Assembly: GCF_039531165.1 (NCBI RefSeq)
Contig: NZ_BAAAPN010000029.1
Location: forward strand, 20,984 to 84,983
From: Nostocoides_A vanveenii
GTDB taxonomy: Bacteria > Actinomycetota > Actinomycetes > Actinomycetales > Dermatophilaceae
Length of the DNA stretch: 64,000 nucleotides
Direction of reading: 5' to 3'
Under the pieces are notes generated by a model. The model had not been told where the DNA came from, ran no database searches, and saw only the letters and a list, made by a program, of their open reading frames with translations. This document shows, one piece after another, positions 16,731 through 27,356 of this stretch (the stretch's first letter is position 1; each line of letters opens with the position of its first letter). The position numbers and the translations under genes were made by a program.

Positions 16731-18092
16731 TCAGGTGAAGGCCATCTCTTCGGCGTCGTCCAGCTCGTGCGGGTGCGGCGGGCTGGGCGGGGCCGGCGGA
16801 GCATCGGGATCGGCCGCCGGGCGTCGCGGAATGGTCAGCGCGATGAAGGCCGCGATCAGGCAGAGCACTCCGGCGCTCGCCCACGCCGTCCGATAGGTGC
16901 CGTCTACCGTGCGGATCCAACCGGCGAAGGAGGCGCCGAGGCCGGCGCCGACCATGTGGGCGGCATACGTCCATCCGAAGACAATTCCGGAGTCGTTCAG
17001 CCCGAAGTGGCTGCGGCACAAGGCAACCGTGGGTGGGACGGTGGCCACCCAGTCGAGACCGTAGAAGACGATGAAGACCCACATCCCCGGTTCGACACTG
17101 GGCGCGAGGAAGGCGTTGACCGTGAACAGCGACGCCCCGCGCAACCCGTAATAGCCGACCAGCAGCAGCCGCGGGTCGACCCGGTCGGTCAGCCAGCCCG
17201 AGGCGATCGTGCCGACCAGGTCGAAGATGCCCACCAGCGCCAGCAGCCCGGCGGCTGTCGTCGCGGGCATCCCGTGATCATGAGCCGCCGGGATGAAGTG
17301 GGTCTGGACCAGGCCATTCGTCGACCACCCGCACACGAAGAAGGTCAGCATGAGCGCCCAGAAGGTCCACGTGCGAGAGGCGGACCGCAGCACTGCGATC
17401 GCGGCCACCACGGGTGAGACCGACGGCGGCGGTGCCGGCGCGGCGTCGGGGGAGCCGGGGACGGCGCCATACGGGATCAGGCCGGCATCCTGCGGCCGGT
17501 CACGGATGAAGAGCGCCACCAGCGCCATGGTCACCAGGGCGAGCGCAGCGACGATCGCGGCGGCCCACCGCCAGCCGTAGGACGTGGCCGTCGCGGCGAT
17601 CGCCGGGAGGAAGATCAGTTGGCCGGTCGCGCTGGCGCCGGAGAAGAGCCCAGTGACCAGGCCACGGCGGGCCACGAACCAGCGGTTGGCGATGATCGCC
17701 CCGAGCACCAACGCCATCGACCCGGTGGAGAGCCCGATGACGACCCCCCACAGCAGCCACAGTTGCCAGGGCGCGGTCATCACCGTGGTCGCGGCGGACG
17801 CCACCCCGACGATCGCCAGCGAGATCGACACGACGCGCCGCGGTCCATACCGCTCGAGCAGGGCGGCGGCGAAGGGCGCGATCAGACCGTAGAGGACGAG
17901 GTTGAGGCTCACGGCGCCGGACGTCGTGGCGCGAGACCAGCCGAACTCGCGCTCGATGGGCTCCATGAGAACGCCGGTCGAGGAGCGGAAGGCAGCCGCG
18001 GCGACGAGGGCGGCGAGCGTGATGCCGGCGACGAACCAGGCCCGCCGGGCATACACCGATCGCGACTCGACCTCCCTACCCGCCTGCGTCAT
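16731..18092 (-). CDS. Major facilitator superfamily transporter
   Basis: 453 residues with about twelve hydrophobic segments and a central cytoplasmic loop. The N-terminal half contains STGVLMEPIEREFGWSRATTSG and a GLIAPFAAALLERYGPRRVV loop, a pattern of the oxalate/formate antiporter-like and monocarboxylate-type MFS branch. The C-terminus is acidic (HELDDAEEMAF). Start ATG at 18092. It is divergent from the AGE-family isomerase gene with only 74 bases between starts, so the two probably share a control region and the transported compound may relate to that enzyme. The substrate is not identifiable from sequence alone. Confidence 0.88.
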   Translation of the reverse strand: MTQAGREVESRSVYARRAWFVAGITLAALVAAAAFRSSTGVLMEPIEREFGWSRATTSGAVSLNLVLYGLIAPFAAALLERYGPRRVVSISLAIVGVASAATTVMTAPWQLWLLWGVVIGLSTGSMALVLGAIIANRWFVARRGLVTGLFSGASATGQLIFLPAIAATATSYGWRWAAAIVAALALVTMALVALFIRDRPQDAGLIPYGAVPGSPDAAPAPPPSVSPVVAAIAVLRSASRTWTFWALMLTFFVCGWSTNGLVQTHFIPAAHDHGMPATTAAGLLALVGIFDLVGTIASGWLTDRVDPRLLLVGYYGLRGASLFTVNAFLAPSVEPGMWVFIVFYGLDWVATVPPTVALCRSHFGLNDSGIVFGWTYAAHMVGAGLGASFAGWIRTVDGTYRTAWASAGVLCLIAAFIALTIPRRPAADPDAPPAPPSPPHPHELDDAEEMAFT

Positions 18093-18166
18093 TTGCGCAT
18101 CATGACAGCCACGCTGGCATCGTGCCGCGCTGTTTCGCCTCCGCGGGATGTGGCAGGCTCGCGCGT

Positions 18167-19396
18167 ATGACCGGTGCCCCAGATCGCCTGCTGTGCTCCG
18201 CCGAGGAGCTCGCGGCCGAGGCCGACCGGTTGCTGGAGTTCACCCGGGCGTCGGCGGTCGAGGGTGGTTTCGGCTGGCTCGATAACGACGGGGCGGTCGA
18301 GGAGCGCGACCTGCAGTTGTGGATCACCGGCCGCATGACGCACGTGTGTGCCCTCGGTCACCTGCTGGGCAAGCCCGGCTTCCTCGAGCTTGTCGAGCAC
18401 GGCGTCGAGGCACTCGGCGAGAACTTCCACGACGACGAGTTCGGCGGCTGGTATGCCGCGATCTCGCCCGACGGCGAACGCCCCACGGGCTTCGCGAAGG
18501 AGGCCTATGCGCACTCTTTCGTGATCCTCGCGGCGTCGAGCGCGCAGCTGTGCCAGGCCCGGGGCGCCGACGATCTGTTGTCGGATGCCCTTGCCGTGCA
18601 CGACCACCACTTCTGGGACGACGCCGCCGGTATGACGCGTGAATCCTTCTCGGCGAACTGGCGCTCGGAGGAGGCCTATCGCGGGATCAACGCGAACATG
18701 CATACGGTCGAGGCTTTTCTCGCGGCCGGCGATGTGACCGGGGACGAGCGTTTGCACCATCGCGCCGGGCGGATCGTGACGCGAACGATCGACGGCTTCG
18801 CGCGGGGGAACGGCTGGCGCATCCCGGAGCACTTCACTCCCGACTGGGAGCCGATGCTCGAGCACAACCGTGACGACCCGGCCCATCCCTTCCGGCCCTA
18901 TGGCTCGACGATCGGCCACGGGCTGGAGTGGACCCGGCTGACCCTGGCGACCGCGGCGAGCATCGGCGGGCCGGAGTGGGACTGGGCCACGCCGGCCGCT
19001 GTCGCGCTCGCGGAGCGCGCCATCGCCGACGGGTGGGCGGCCGACGGCCACGACGGCTTCATCTACACCACCGACTGGTCAGGCGCGCCGGTGACCCGCG
19101 CGCGAATGCACTGGGTGGTGACCGAAGCCCTGGGGGCGGCCTGGGCCCTGCACCACGTGACCGGGGATGCCCGGTGGCCGGAGTTGTTCGGCCAGTGGTG
19201 GGACTACGCCAAGGCCAACCTGGTCGACCACGAGCGCGGGTCCTGGCACGCCGAACTCGCGCCCGGCAACACCCCGGCCGCGGGCACCTGGTCGGGCAAG
19301 CCCGACACCTATCACGCGGTCCAGGCGATGCTCCTGCCCCGCCTGCCCCTGACCCCGTCCTTCGCCTCCGCGCTCGCGGCCCGCCCCCGTTCCTAA
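18167..19396 (+). CDS. AGE-family sugar epimerase/isomerase
   Basis: About 409 residues, an (alpha/alpha)6-barrel enzyme of the N-acylglucosamine 2-epimerase family. Features seen: DLQLWITGRMTHVCALG, GGWYAAI, KEAYAHSFVILAASS, INANMHTVEAFLAAGD, PYGSTIGHGLEWTRL and TRARMHWVVTEALGAAW, which include the conserved His and Arg residues of aldose-ketose isomerases. The closest characterised types are mannose isomerase and the sulfoquinovose isomerase YihS; I cannot decide between them. ATG 18167 is chosen because the protein begins there in MTGAPDRLLCSAEEL; an upstream extension is not plausible. The stop codon lies inside a palindromic intergenic element. Confidence 0.87.
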   Translation: MTGAPDRLLCSAEELAAEADRLLEFTRASAVEGGFGWLDNDGAVEERDLQLWITGRMTHVCALGHLLGKPGFLELVEHGVEALGENFHDDEFGGWYAAISPDGERPTGFAKEAYAHSFVILAASSAQLCQARGADDLLSDALAVHDHHFWDDAAGMTRESFSANWRSEEAYRGINANMHTVEAFLAAGDVTGDERLHHRAGRIVTRTIDGFARGNGWRIPEHFTPDWEPMLEHNRDDPAHPFRPYGSTIGHGLEWTRLTLATAASIGGPEWDWATPAAVALAERAIADGWAADGHDGFIYTTDWSGAPVTRARMHWVVTEALGAAWALHHVTGDARWPELFGQWWDYAKANLVDHERGSWHAELAPGNTPAAGTWSGKPDTYHAVQAMLLPRLPLTPSFASALAARPRS

Positions 19397-19477
19397 CTCC
19401 TGCTAGCAGGGTTTAGGTGAGGTCGAGCAGGGTCTACCCTGCTCGACCTCACCTAACGTGTGTTAGCAGAGGTTAGG
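19392..19477. repeat. Intergenic palindromic element, copy A (21-bp perfect stem)
   Basis: The centre is a perfect inverted repeat with arms 19413-19433 and 19436-19456 and a 2-base loop. The loop-proximal core reads AGCAGGGTCTACCCTGCT. Outer arms CCTAACTCCTGCTAGC (19392-19407) and the complement of GTTAGCAGAGGTTAGG (19462-19477) pair imperfectly (13 of 16). The TAA of the AGE gene is inside the left outer arm. It lies between convergent genes and may serve as a bidirectional terminator. Related copies lie at 22180 and 63881. Confidence 0.85.
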
Positions 19478-19494
19478 TCGCCCCTGACGCGCGC

Positions 19495-20469
19495 TCAGCC
19501 GACTCGCAGGACGGCCCGGATGCCGAGGTGGTCGGAGCCCGGCACTCGCACGGTCTCCACGGATTCGGCGTACACCTCACCGCGCAGCAGCGTCTGGTCG
19601 AGCCCCAACAGCGCCGGCACGTATGCCCGGTCGGCCGGGTAGGTGCGCAGCCACCCCGCTCCTGCCTCGTCGGCCGCGTCGCGCAAGCCGGCTTCGTCGC
19701 GCATCCGCCGGATCGTGACGTGGTCGGGCGTGGAGTTCAGGTCGCCGATCACGACGAGGCGGGCGCCGGCATACGTCGCTGCCTCATCGGTCATCAGCCG
19801 TGCTTCGCGCAACCATCCGGTGCGGCTGATCGGCGGATTGACGGGATGCCCGGCCAGGAGACCGAAGCTGCTCGCCTGTCCCGGGTCGACCACGGCCAGA
19901 TAGGTGCCGAATTGCGTGGGCAGGGTGCGCACGAGCCGCAGCGGCCGGCGCGCGAAGATCACCGAGCCTTCGGCCCAGGCCCCCACGCGGCCCACGTGAT
20001 ACGGGAAGCGCTCGGCCCATCCCCTGCCGGCAAGCGCGGCCTCGGTAGACCTGTCGTATTCCAGCAGGACGACGACATCGGCGTCCTGCGCGGCGCGCGT
20101 CAGGGCGTCCGGATCCGCCGCTCCACCAAGCACATTCACCGACAGGATCGTCACTCGTGGCCCGGTCAGCGGCCGATCGTCGGCGCGGTAATAGGGCGCG
20201 ATCCACGCCGCGTGCCAGGCGGCGAGCGCCAGCGCGACCCCCACTGCGACGACCCGCCGCCGACCGCGCAAGACGACCCCGCCCAGAGCGGCGACCAGCA
20301 TCCAGACAACCAGCCCGTATGCCGCGAAGCTCGCCACCAGTCCGGCGCCTGGCAGTTCCTGTGCCCGAGGCACCGCTCGCAGCGAGGTCAGCACCGAGCC
20401 CAGTCCAGCCAGGCCGGCCAGCGCAATCCCCGCGACCACCCGACGCGCCCGGCTCGTCAGCCCCTGCAC
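19495..20469 (-). CDS. Membrane-anchored endonuclease/exonuclease/phosphatase family protein
   Basis: 324 residues. Three hydrophobic segments occupy the first 95 residues (GIALAGLAGLGSVLTSL, ASFAAYGLVVWMLVAALGG, VVAVGVALALAAWHAAW), followed by an EEP-fold domain with ILSVNVLGG, VVLLEYD, VVIGDLNSTPDH and the terminal SDHLGIRAVL. The Asn, Glu, Asp-Asn and Asp-His residues of the DNase I-like fold are present. The active domain is probably outside the membrane. Family members cleave nucleic acids, phosphodiesters or phospholipids, so the substrate is open. The GTG start at 20469 touches the stop of the LtrA-like gene upstream. Confidence 0.85.
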   Translation of the reverse strand: MQGLTSRARRVVAGIALAGLAGLGSVLTSLRAVPRAQELPGAGLVASFAAYGLVVWMLVAALGGVVLRGRRRVVAVGVALALAAWHAAWIAPYYRADDRPLTGPRVTILSVNVLGGAADPDALTRAAQDADVVVLLEYDRSTEAALAGRGWAERFPYHVGRVGAWAEGSVIFARRPLRLVRTLPTQFGTYLAVVDPGQASSFGLLAGHPVNPPISRTGWLREARLMTDEAATYAGARLVVIGDLNSTPDHVTIRRMRDEAGLRDAADEAGAGWLRTYPADRAYVPALLGLDQTLLRGEVYAESVETVRVPGSDHLGIRAVLRVG

Positions 20470-21145
20470 TACCTCTCGGCTCCGAGTGGTCGGCGCGTCA
20501 GTCCGTCGGTGGACAGCAGGCGCACACCACGCATCCGGCGTCGTGCGCCGGTCGACCGCTCGGCGAGGGCACGCGCCTGGTGTCGGTGGCCGTACAACTC
20601 ATAGGCCACGACGACCAGGGCAGGCGCGAAACACAACACGATCAGCGCGACCGAGATCGGCACGTGGGCTGTCGCCATCCAGACTGACGTGAGGATCACC
20701 AGGCAGGTTGCCGTCACGGTGATTGGGTGGACCTTGTCCGGCGAGCGGAACAGGAAAGCCCAGAGCGAGAACAGCGTGATGACGAAAACGAGCACCGGGA
20801 TCGCGACTGCCAGCACCGCACCGGTTTCCCCGATGAGGCGATAGGGCCAGTCGTCGGTGTGGTGGGCCGAGGCGAACCAACTGAAGTTGATCCACGCCCA
20901 GGTGATCCCGAAGATGGCAAAGCAGAACCCCGCGACCCCCGCCCACGTATGCCCGGCCGCCACCAGGTGCGCCATCTCGTTGCCGGCGTTGCCGAAGGCA
21001 CCACGAAGGTCAGGTCGAAGAGCAGCTCCAACGGCGTCGCCGCTCGCCCCTTCTCCTCCGGGTCGCGCCCGGTCATCTGCCTTATGCCGTGCGCCACCGT
21101 GCTCGCGCTTCGCTCGGCGGGCGTGATCTGCGTGGGTGGGGTCAT
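20469..21145 (-). pseudogene. LtrA-like membrane protein, frameshifted and internally shortened
   Basis: Starts at 21145 with a soluble N-terminus and the LtrA opening TPLELLFDLTFVV. One base is missing near 20999 (VVAFGNAGNEMAHL requires GTGGCC where GTGCC is seen), and the protein continues in another frame with AHLVAAGHTWAG, NFSWFASAHHTDDWPYRL. It then jumps to a segment resembling the LtrA C-terminus (VWMATAHVPISVAL, LVVVAYELYGHR). A normal LtrA is near 380 residues; here only about 225 would exist even after repair, so the middle is gone. LtrA (low-temperature requirement A) proteins are membrane proteins of unclear function. The shortening makes true decay likely, although the base loss itself could be a sequencing error. 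Confidence 0.75.
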
Positions 21146-21260
21146 CGTGTCCTCACGTTGGTTGCAGTCGCCGGCATTCTAGCCGATCGTTCCGGTATGC
21201 CGTTCGGCCGGTGTGACGTGAGCTACCCGCGGCCGTGAGTGGGCAGGGAGCGTGCCTACG

Positions 21261-22139
21261 ATGCCCGGCGTGTCTGCTGAAACGTCCTCCGTCGAAACCG
21301 GGCCAACACCTACCGCGCCCGCAACCCCTGGGGGCGCACCAGGTGCTCCAGTCCTCACCTGTGAGATCGCGGACCGGGTCGCGTACGTTCGGCTCAACCG
21401 ACCGGACAAGCGCAATGCCCTGTCCACCGAGTTGCTGCACGAGTTGCAGCACACCGCCCACCGGCTGGCGAAGGATCGAACATTGCGCGCCGTCGTCCTG
21501 GCCGGCACCGGCAAGGCGTTCTGCGCCGGCATCGACCTGAGCGTCCTCGCCGATGCCAAGGGCAGCTTTGTCAAGGGGTTCCTGCCGCGGCCGTGGCGGG
21601 GCACGAACCTCTTTCAGGAGGCCTGCTGGGCCTGGCGCCGGATCCCTGTCCCGGTGATCGCGGTCGTCCACGGCACCTGCTTCGGCGCGGGGATCCAACT
21701 CGCGCTGGCCGCGGATTTCCGGTTCACCACGCCGGACGCGCAGTGGTCGGTCATGGAGAGCAAGTGGGGTCTGGTCCCCGATATGTCCGGCGTGCACGCC
21801 CTCTCGCAACTCATACCCATCGATATCGCCAAGCGGCTGTCGATGACCGGCGAAATCATCTCGGGGGAGCGGGCCGCCCAACTAGGTCTGGCGACGGCGG
21901 TGGCGAGCGATCCGCATACGGCCGCGGGCGAGTTGCTCGATGCGATCCTTGTGCGCTCGCCCGACTCGGTGGCCGCGAGCAAGCGGATCTTCGACGACAC
22001 CTGGCACGCCGGCGCCCGCCGCACCTTCGCCCGGGAGCGCGCCGAGCAGGCCCGCCTACTCTTCGCGCGCAACACCGCGATCGCCCGCAAGGTGGCGACC
22101 GGCGCGGCCAAGCCGGACTACGCCCCGCGCCCCCGCTGA
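21261..22139 (+). CDS. Enoyl-CoA hydratase/isomerase (crotonase) family protein
   Basis: About 292 residues. A Pro/Ala/Thr-rich N-terminal tail of some 30 residues precedes the crotonase fold: ADRVAYVRLNRPDKRNALS, GTGKAFCAGIDLSVLAD (oxyanion hole), HGTCFGAGIQLALAADFRF (second oxyanion Gly) and LVPDMSGVHALSQL, where the second catalytic Glu of classical hydratases is replaced by Asp or absent. It therefore acts on acyl-CoA, but dehydration may not be the reaction. ATG 21261 is favoured over GTG 21252 because AGGGAG at 21245 is correctly spaced for it. The gene is alone, flanked by the LtrA remnant and a palindromic element. Confidence 0.88.
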   Translation: MPGVSAETSSVETGPTPTAPATPGGAPGAPVLTCEIADRVAYVRLNRPDKRNALSTELLHELQHTAHRLAKDRTLRAVVLAGTGKAFCAGIDLSVLADAKGSFVKGFLPRPWRGTNLFQEACWAWRRIPVPVIAVVHGTCFGAGIQLALAADFRFTTPDAQWSVMESKWGLVPDMSGVHALSQLIPIDIAKRLSMTGEIISGERAAQLGLATAVASDPHTAAGELLDAILVRSPDSVAASKRIFDDTWHAGARRTFARERAEQARLLFARNTAIARKVATGAAKPDYAPRPR

Positions 22140-22179
22140 CTGGTCGCCGGGTGCTCAACCAGGGCCGACTCAGCACACG

Positions 22180-22244
22180 TGAGGTGACGTCCAGCAGGGT
22201 CTACCCTGCTTGAGGTGACCTAATCCCTGCCAGCAGAGGTTAGG
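22180..22244. repeat. Intergenic palindromic element, copy B
   Basis: Same core as copy A (AGCAGGGTCTACCCTGCT at 22193-22210) with imperfect arms of about 19 bases (16 matching) and the same right-hand outer arm ending AGCAGAGGTTAGG (to 22244). It lies between the crotonase stop and the NAD synthetase start, so here it separates two genes of the same direction. Confidence 0.8.
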
Positions 22245-22274
22245 TTCGGGGGCGCCGCGCCTAGGATCGCGGCT

Positions 22275-24314
<2,040 letters not shown>

Positions 24315-24319
24315 CGCGC

Positions 24320-24745
24320 CTACTGCGAGCGCATGTGCGCCCATGGCTTGTGGAGCGCGAAACGGCGTCCACTCATTTCGCTGACCGTGATAGCGACAAC
24401 GACGAGCTTCGTGGTCGCGACCCACGGACGCAGCGGCAGGTGGTCGACGGCGTCCGCCTCGTCGCCTTCGAGGGTCTCGGCGCTGCCGCGCAGGACGACG
24501 CTGGTGGCTTCGGTGTCGGTGAACTCGTCGGCCTCGAAGGCGACGTCATTGTTCATGGTGACCCCGAGCAGCTTGTTGCCCTCGGCGGTGCGGAAGATCA
24601 GGCGCTGGCCGTCCACGACATAGTTGACCGGGGTGATGTGGACCTCGCCAGCTAGGTGGAAGGCGAGCCGACCGAACTCGTGCTGCCCCAGGAAGTCCCA
24701 GCATTGGTCCTGGGTCAGATCCGTGACGGGGTTGTCGTCGAGCAT
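24320..24745 (-). CDS. Pyridoxamine 5'-phosphate oxidase-family flavin/F420-binding protein
   Basis: 141 residues with a split beta-barrel fold. Typical family strings are LGQHEFGRLAFHLAGEVHITPVNYVV, RLIFRTAEGNKL and the internal DVAFEADEF. Small proteins of this family bind FMN, F420 or haem and often reduce or sense small molecules. They are generally not real pyridoxamine oxidases, so the name is structural. It is convergent with nadE, 5 bases away, with no visible terminator between. Start ATG 24745 follows a purine-rich site. Confidence 0.85.
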   Translation of the reverse strand: MLDDNPVTDLTQDQCWDFLGQHEFGRLAFHLAGEVHITPVNYVVDGQRLIFRTAEGNKLLGVTMNNDVAFEADEFTDTEATSVVLRGSAETLEGDEADAVDHLPLRPWVATTKLVVVAITVSEMSGRRFALHKPWAHMRSQ

Positions 24746-24832
24746 GTCTCCTCCTGGTCAGCGATTCGTCGGCCGGTGCGTCTCCCACGCTAGTCCCTCG
24801 CGGCGAGGCGTCCCAAGCTGGGCGACGTGCGG

Positions 24833-25504
24833 TCAACTGCTGCTGCCGGCGATTGTGACATCGGTGCCTTTCAGCGTGGCCCGAAAGCCATTGGGCCCCA
24901 CGGTGACTGCGGTCAAGCGCAGCCCGGGCGGCAGACCCTGAACACTCTGGCGCACCGTCACCAACTCGCGGACCACACCGCTGAGCGCGTCATTGATCAC
25001 GCCGGGCATGCCGATATCAATGGTCTGCGGCACGATCACCAGATCGCCACCCTCCGCGCTGACTTTGCCGGTGGCCCGGATCGTCAGATCCTGGCCGAGG
25101 ACAGTGGCCGTGCGCGCAACTGCCGCCAGTCCGCCGCCGGCGTCGTAGAGGCGCACATCATGGCCGACCTGCTCGGCGGCCACGGCGAACGGCAAAGTGG
25201 CGACGAGCGTCACCGCGCCCACGCGCAAGCCGGCCTTGGTGACGCGCACATTGGTCCCGGTGGCGTGCACATCGCGCAGCGGGCCGTCCGGCGTCACCAG
25301 CGCCGACGACGTCAGGTCGACATCGCCGAGCCAGGTCTCGTCCGGGGAGAGATCGGTCGGTGGCTCACTTGGGCTCACCCCCGGCCCCATCGGGGCGGCG
25401 TGCGGGGTCGTCGAGCCGACCGAACCGAGTCGGCTCGCGGCGACGAAGCCGAAGACGACGACCAGCACGAGCATGGTCGCCATCCCGGCTAGAAACCGCT
25501 TCAT
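24833..25504 (-). CDS. DUF2993 (LmeA-like) exported lipid-binding protein
   Basis: 223 residues. An N-terminal membrane anchor or signal (MKRFLAGMATMLVLVVVFGF) is followed by a Pro-rich spacer and a DUF2993 domain: DVDLTSSALVT, VRVTKAGLRVGAVTLVATLPF, and the ending LRLTAVTVGPNGFRATLKGTDVTI. In mycobacteria LmeA, of the same family, is a periplasmic lipid-binding protein needed for lipomannan elongation. A DUF2029/GT87 glycosyltransferase lies 15 kb away in this window, but a link is inference. It follows the reductase gene on the same strand with a 12-base gap, so they probably form a two-gene unit. Confidence 0.82.
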   Translation of the reverse strand: MKRFLAGMATMLVLVVVFGFVAASRLGSVGSTTPHAAPMGPGVSPSEPPTDLSPDETWLGDVDLTSSALVTPDGPLRDVHATGTNVRVTKAGLRVGAVTLVATLPFAVAAEQVGHDVRLYDAGGGLAAVARTATVLGQDLTIRATGKVSAEGGDLVIVPQTIDIGMPGVINDALSGVVRELVTVRQSVQGLPPGLRLTAVTVGPNGFRATLKGTDVTIAGSSS

Positions 25505-25516
25505 TGCCGTATGCCG

Positions 25517-26872
25517 TCAGCTCGCGTCCGCGCGCGCGTCACCGGCCGTGGTGGCGTCTGTTGTCGTCGCGTCTGCGCTCGTCGCGTCGGTCTCGGCGGG
25601 GTCGAGACGCTCGGTGGTGAGCGTGAAGCCCTGGATGCGCAAGCGCTCGGCGAGGACATCGCCCATGGCGGTTGCCGGAGTCAGCACGCCCGCGCGGTCG
25701 GGCAGGGTGTCGAGAGCCAGGCACAGCGCGGACTGACCGAGCATGATCGCCGTGCCCGAATAGCCGGGGTCCGCCTTCGCGGCGACCGTCGTGCGATAGC
25801 GCGCGCCCGTGGTGGTGGTCGATTCGATCTCCATGCGGAACCGGCCACGGCCCTGCGCCTCGACGCTCGGGCCCTCGCCCGGCTTGGGGAGCACCCGGTC
25901 GAGAATCGTCCGCGTAGGCCCGAACGACATCCCGCCGGCGACGCCGAGCAGGCCCGCGGTAAAGGCTCCGGCCATTGCCGGGGCCATGACGGAAGTGCCG
26001 AAATCCATGACCTCCTGATAACGGAAGCCACGGCCGTAGGCATGGCCGAGCAAGGCATTGCTGCGTCGCACGATCCGGGTGTTGAAGGAGGCCATGACGA
26101 AGGGTCCGGTCCAGTGCCCGTCGGCCGTCCGGCGCACGGGCAAGGCGCCTGCAACGCCCTTGAGAACGTCGATCGGTGAACTGGCCTTGGCGCGCTTCGA
26201 CCCGCCGCGCGAGGGTTCGGCGCCACGGTCGGGGCTTAGGCCGTAAGGGTCGGCGACGATCTTGCGGTCGCTGGCGTTCGCGGCGCTCTCGATGGCCTGC
26301 GTTCGCATCGAGTCGATCGTGCCGCCGCTGAATCCACCACGCAGTTGACGCACGTAGTTGACGGTCTGGCCCAACTCGCCCTGCCCGTCGGCGGCCGCGC
26401 GCTCCGCGGTCAGGAGTACACCCAGGTCGGACGGGATGGAATCGAAACCGCAGGCGTGCACGACCTTGGCACCACTGGAGCGGGCTAAGTCGTCGACGCC
26501 GTCCGCGCTGCGGCGCACGAAGAGCACCTCACCGGTCAGGTCGGCATAGTGCGTGCCCGCCTCGGCGCACGCTCGGACCAAGGGCATGCCGTATTTGGCG
26601 TAGGGACCCACGGTGGTCACGACGACCTTGGTGCTGGCCGCGAGGCCCGCCATCGCCGCATCGTCTCCGGCGTCGGCAACGACGATCGCCCACTGCGCAG
26701 CCTCAGGGCCGAGTCCGCTTCGGACGGATTCGAGCTTGTCGCGACTGCGTCCAGCGAGCGCGATGCGCACCTCGGGTGGTGCGGTCTTGGCCAGATGACC
26801 CGCGGTCAGTTTGCCGACGAAGCCAGTGGCCCCGAAGAGAACGATGTCGTAGGTGCGTGCGTCTGCCGTCAT
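25517..26872 (-). CDS. Saccharopine dehydrogenase-like / trans-acting enoyl reductase family protein
   Basis: 451 residues. The N-terminal Rossmann fold reads YDIVLFGATGFVGKLTAGHL, followed by TTVGPYAKYGMPLVRACAEAG and HACGFDSIPSDLGVLL, both typical of the mycobacterial trans-acting enoyl reductase group (Rv2953/Rv2449c-like) that reduces lipid intermediates. A 30-residue tail rich in Thr, Asp and Ala has no homology I recognise. The ATG at 26872 is chosen because the longer open frame upstream is an arginine-rich shadow of the repeat-peptide region. It is divergent from the repeat-peptide gene across 155 bases. The substrate is unknown; a membrane-lipid role fits the DUF2993 neighbour. Confidence 0.85.
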   Translation of the reverse strand: MTADARTYDIVLFGATGFVGKLTAGHLAKTAPPEVRIALAGRSRDKLESVRSGLGPEAAQWAIVVADAGDDAAMAGLAASTKVVVTTVGPYAKYGMPLVRACAEAGTHYADLTGEVLFVRRSADGVDDLARSSGAKVVHACGFDSIPSDLGVLLTAERAAADGQGELGQTVNYVRQLRGGFSGGTIDSMRTQAIESAANASDRKIVADPYGLSPDRGAEPSRGGSKRAKASSPIDVLKGVAGALPVRRTADGHWTGPFVMASFNTRIVRRSNALLGHAYGRGFRYQEVMDFGTSVMAPAMAGAFTAGLLGVAGGMSFGPTRTILDRVLPKPGEGPSVEAQGRGRFRMEIESTTTTGARYRTTVAAKADPGYSGTAIMLGQSALCLALDTLPDRAGVLTPATAMGDVLAERLRIQGFTLTTERLDPAETDATSADATTTDATTAGDARADAS

Positions 26873-27027
26873 GGCGCGAAGTCTAGGTCGGGCCACCGAC
26901 AGGGCTCCCGGCCTGGGCATTGTCTCGATTGCCCAGCGCCTTATCCGCCGCATCGATCGCCGGGCCGGTAGACATTGAGGTGCGCCGCGGGCGCGAGCAC
27001 GATCCCACCCAATGAAGGGAGCAGACG

Positions 27028-27318
27028 ATGAGCAGTGCACCGGGCGAGGGCACGGATGTGCCTCTGGAGACCATGGAAGAGGAGTCGCCGGCAGTGGCCG
27101 GTCTGAGCGCCGACGGTGGCGCCGGTGTCGGTGGTGACGGCGGGGCTGACGGCGGCGCGGATGGTGGTGCCGACGGCGGCGCGGACGGCGGGGCTGACGG
27201 CGGGGCTGACTTCGGAGCCGATGGCGGGGCTGATGGCGGTGGCGATGGCCGTGCTGACGGCGGTGCGGATGGTGGTGCCGACGGCGGCGCGGATGGTGGC
27301 GCGGACGGCGGAGCCTGA
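27028..27318 (+). CDS. Ala-Asp-Gly-Gly repeat peptide, candidate oxygenase substrate
   Basis: 96 residues. The first 28 or so (MSSAPGEGTDVPLETMEEES then PAVAGLSA) look like a leader. The rest is roughly seventeen four-residue units of the type A-D-G-G with occasional G, F or R substitutions, ending ADGGA. A clear AAGGGAG ribosome site stands 8 bases before the ATG. The repeat is not plain DNA slippage: Ala, Asp and Gly codons vary from unit to unit (GCG/GCC/GCT, GAC/GAT, GGC/GGT/GGG), so the protein pattern appears to be maintained. A JmjC/cupin-4 oxygenase gene begins 38 bases later on the same strand. I do not recognise a named family. A modified-peptide (RiPP-like) precursor is the hypothesis; an acidic structural peptide is the alternative. 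Confidence 0.7.
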   Translation: MSSAPGEGTDVPLETMEEESPAVAGLSADGGAGVGGDGGADGGADGGADGGADGGADGGADFGADGGADGGGDGRADGGADGGADGGADGGADGGA

Positions 27319-27356
27319 ACGGCATACGGCAAGGCGCGTCCGATCGTGACGACGAC

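Noticed and set aside
19392..22244. Palindromic elements A and B as insertion-sequence ends
   Set aside because: No transposase or target duplications lie between; the intervening genes are ordinary chromosomal genes.
27116..27349. Alternative frames of the ADGG repeat gene
   Set aside because: They start or end awkwardly and lack a ribosome site; the 27028 frame has AAGGGAG and a clear leader.
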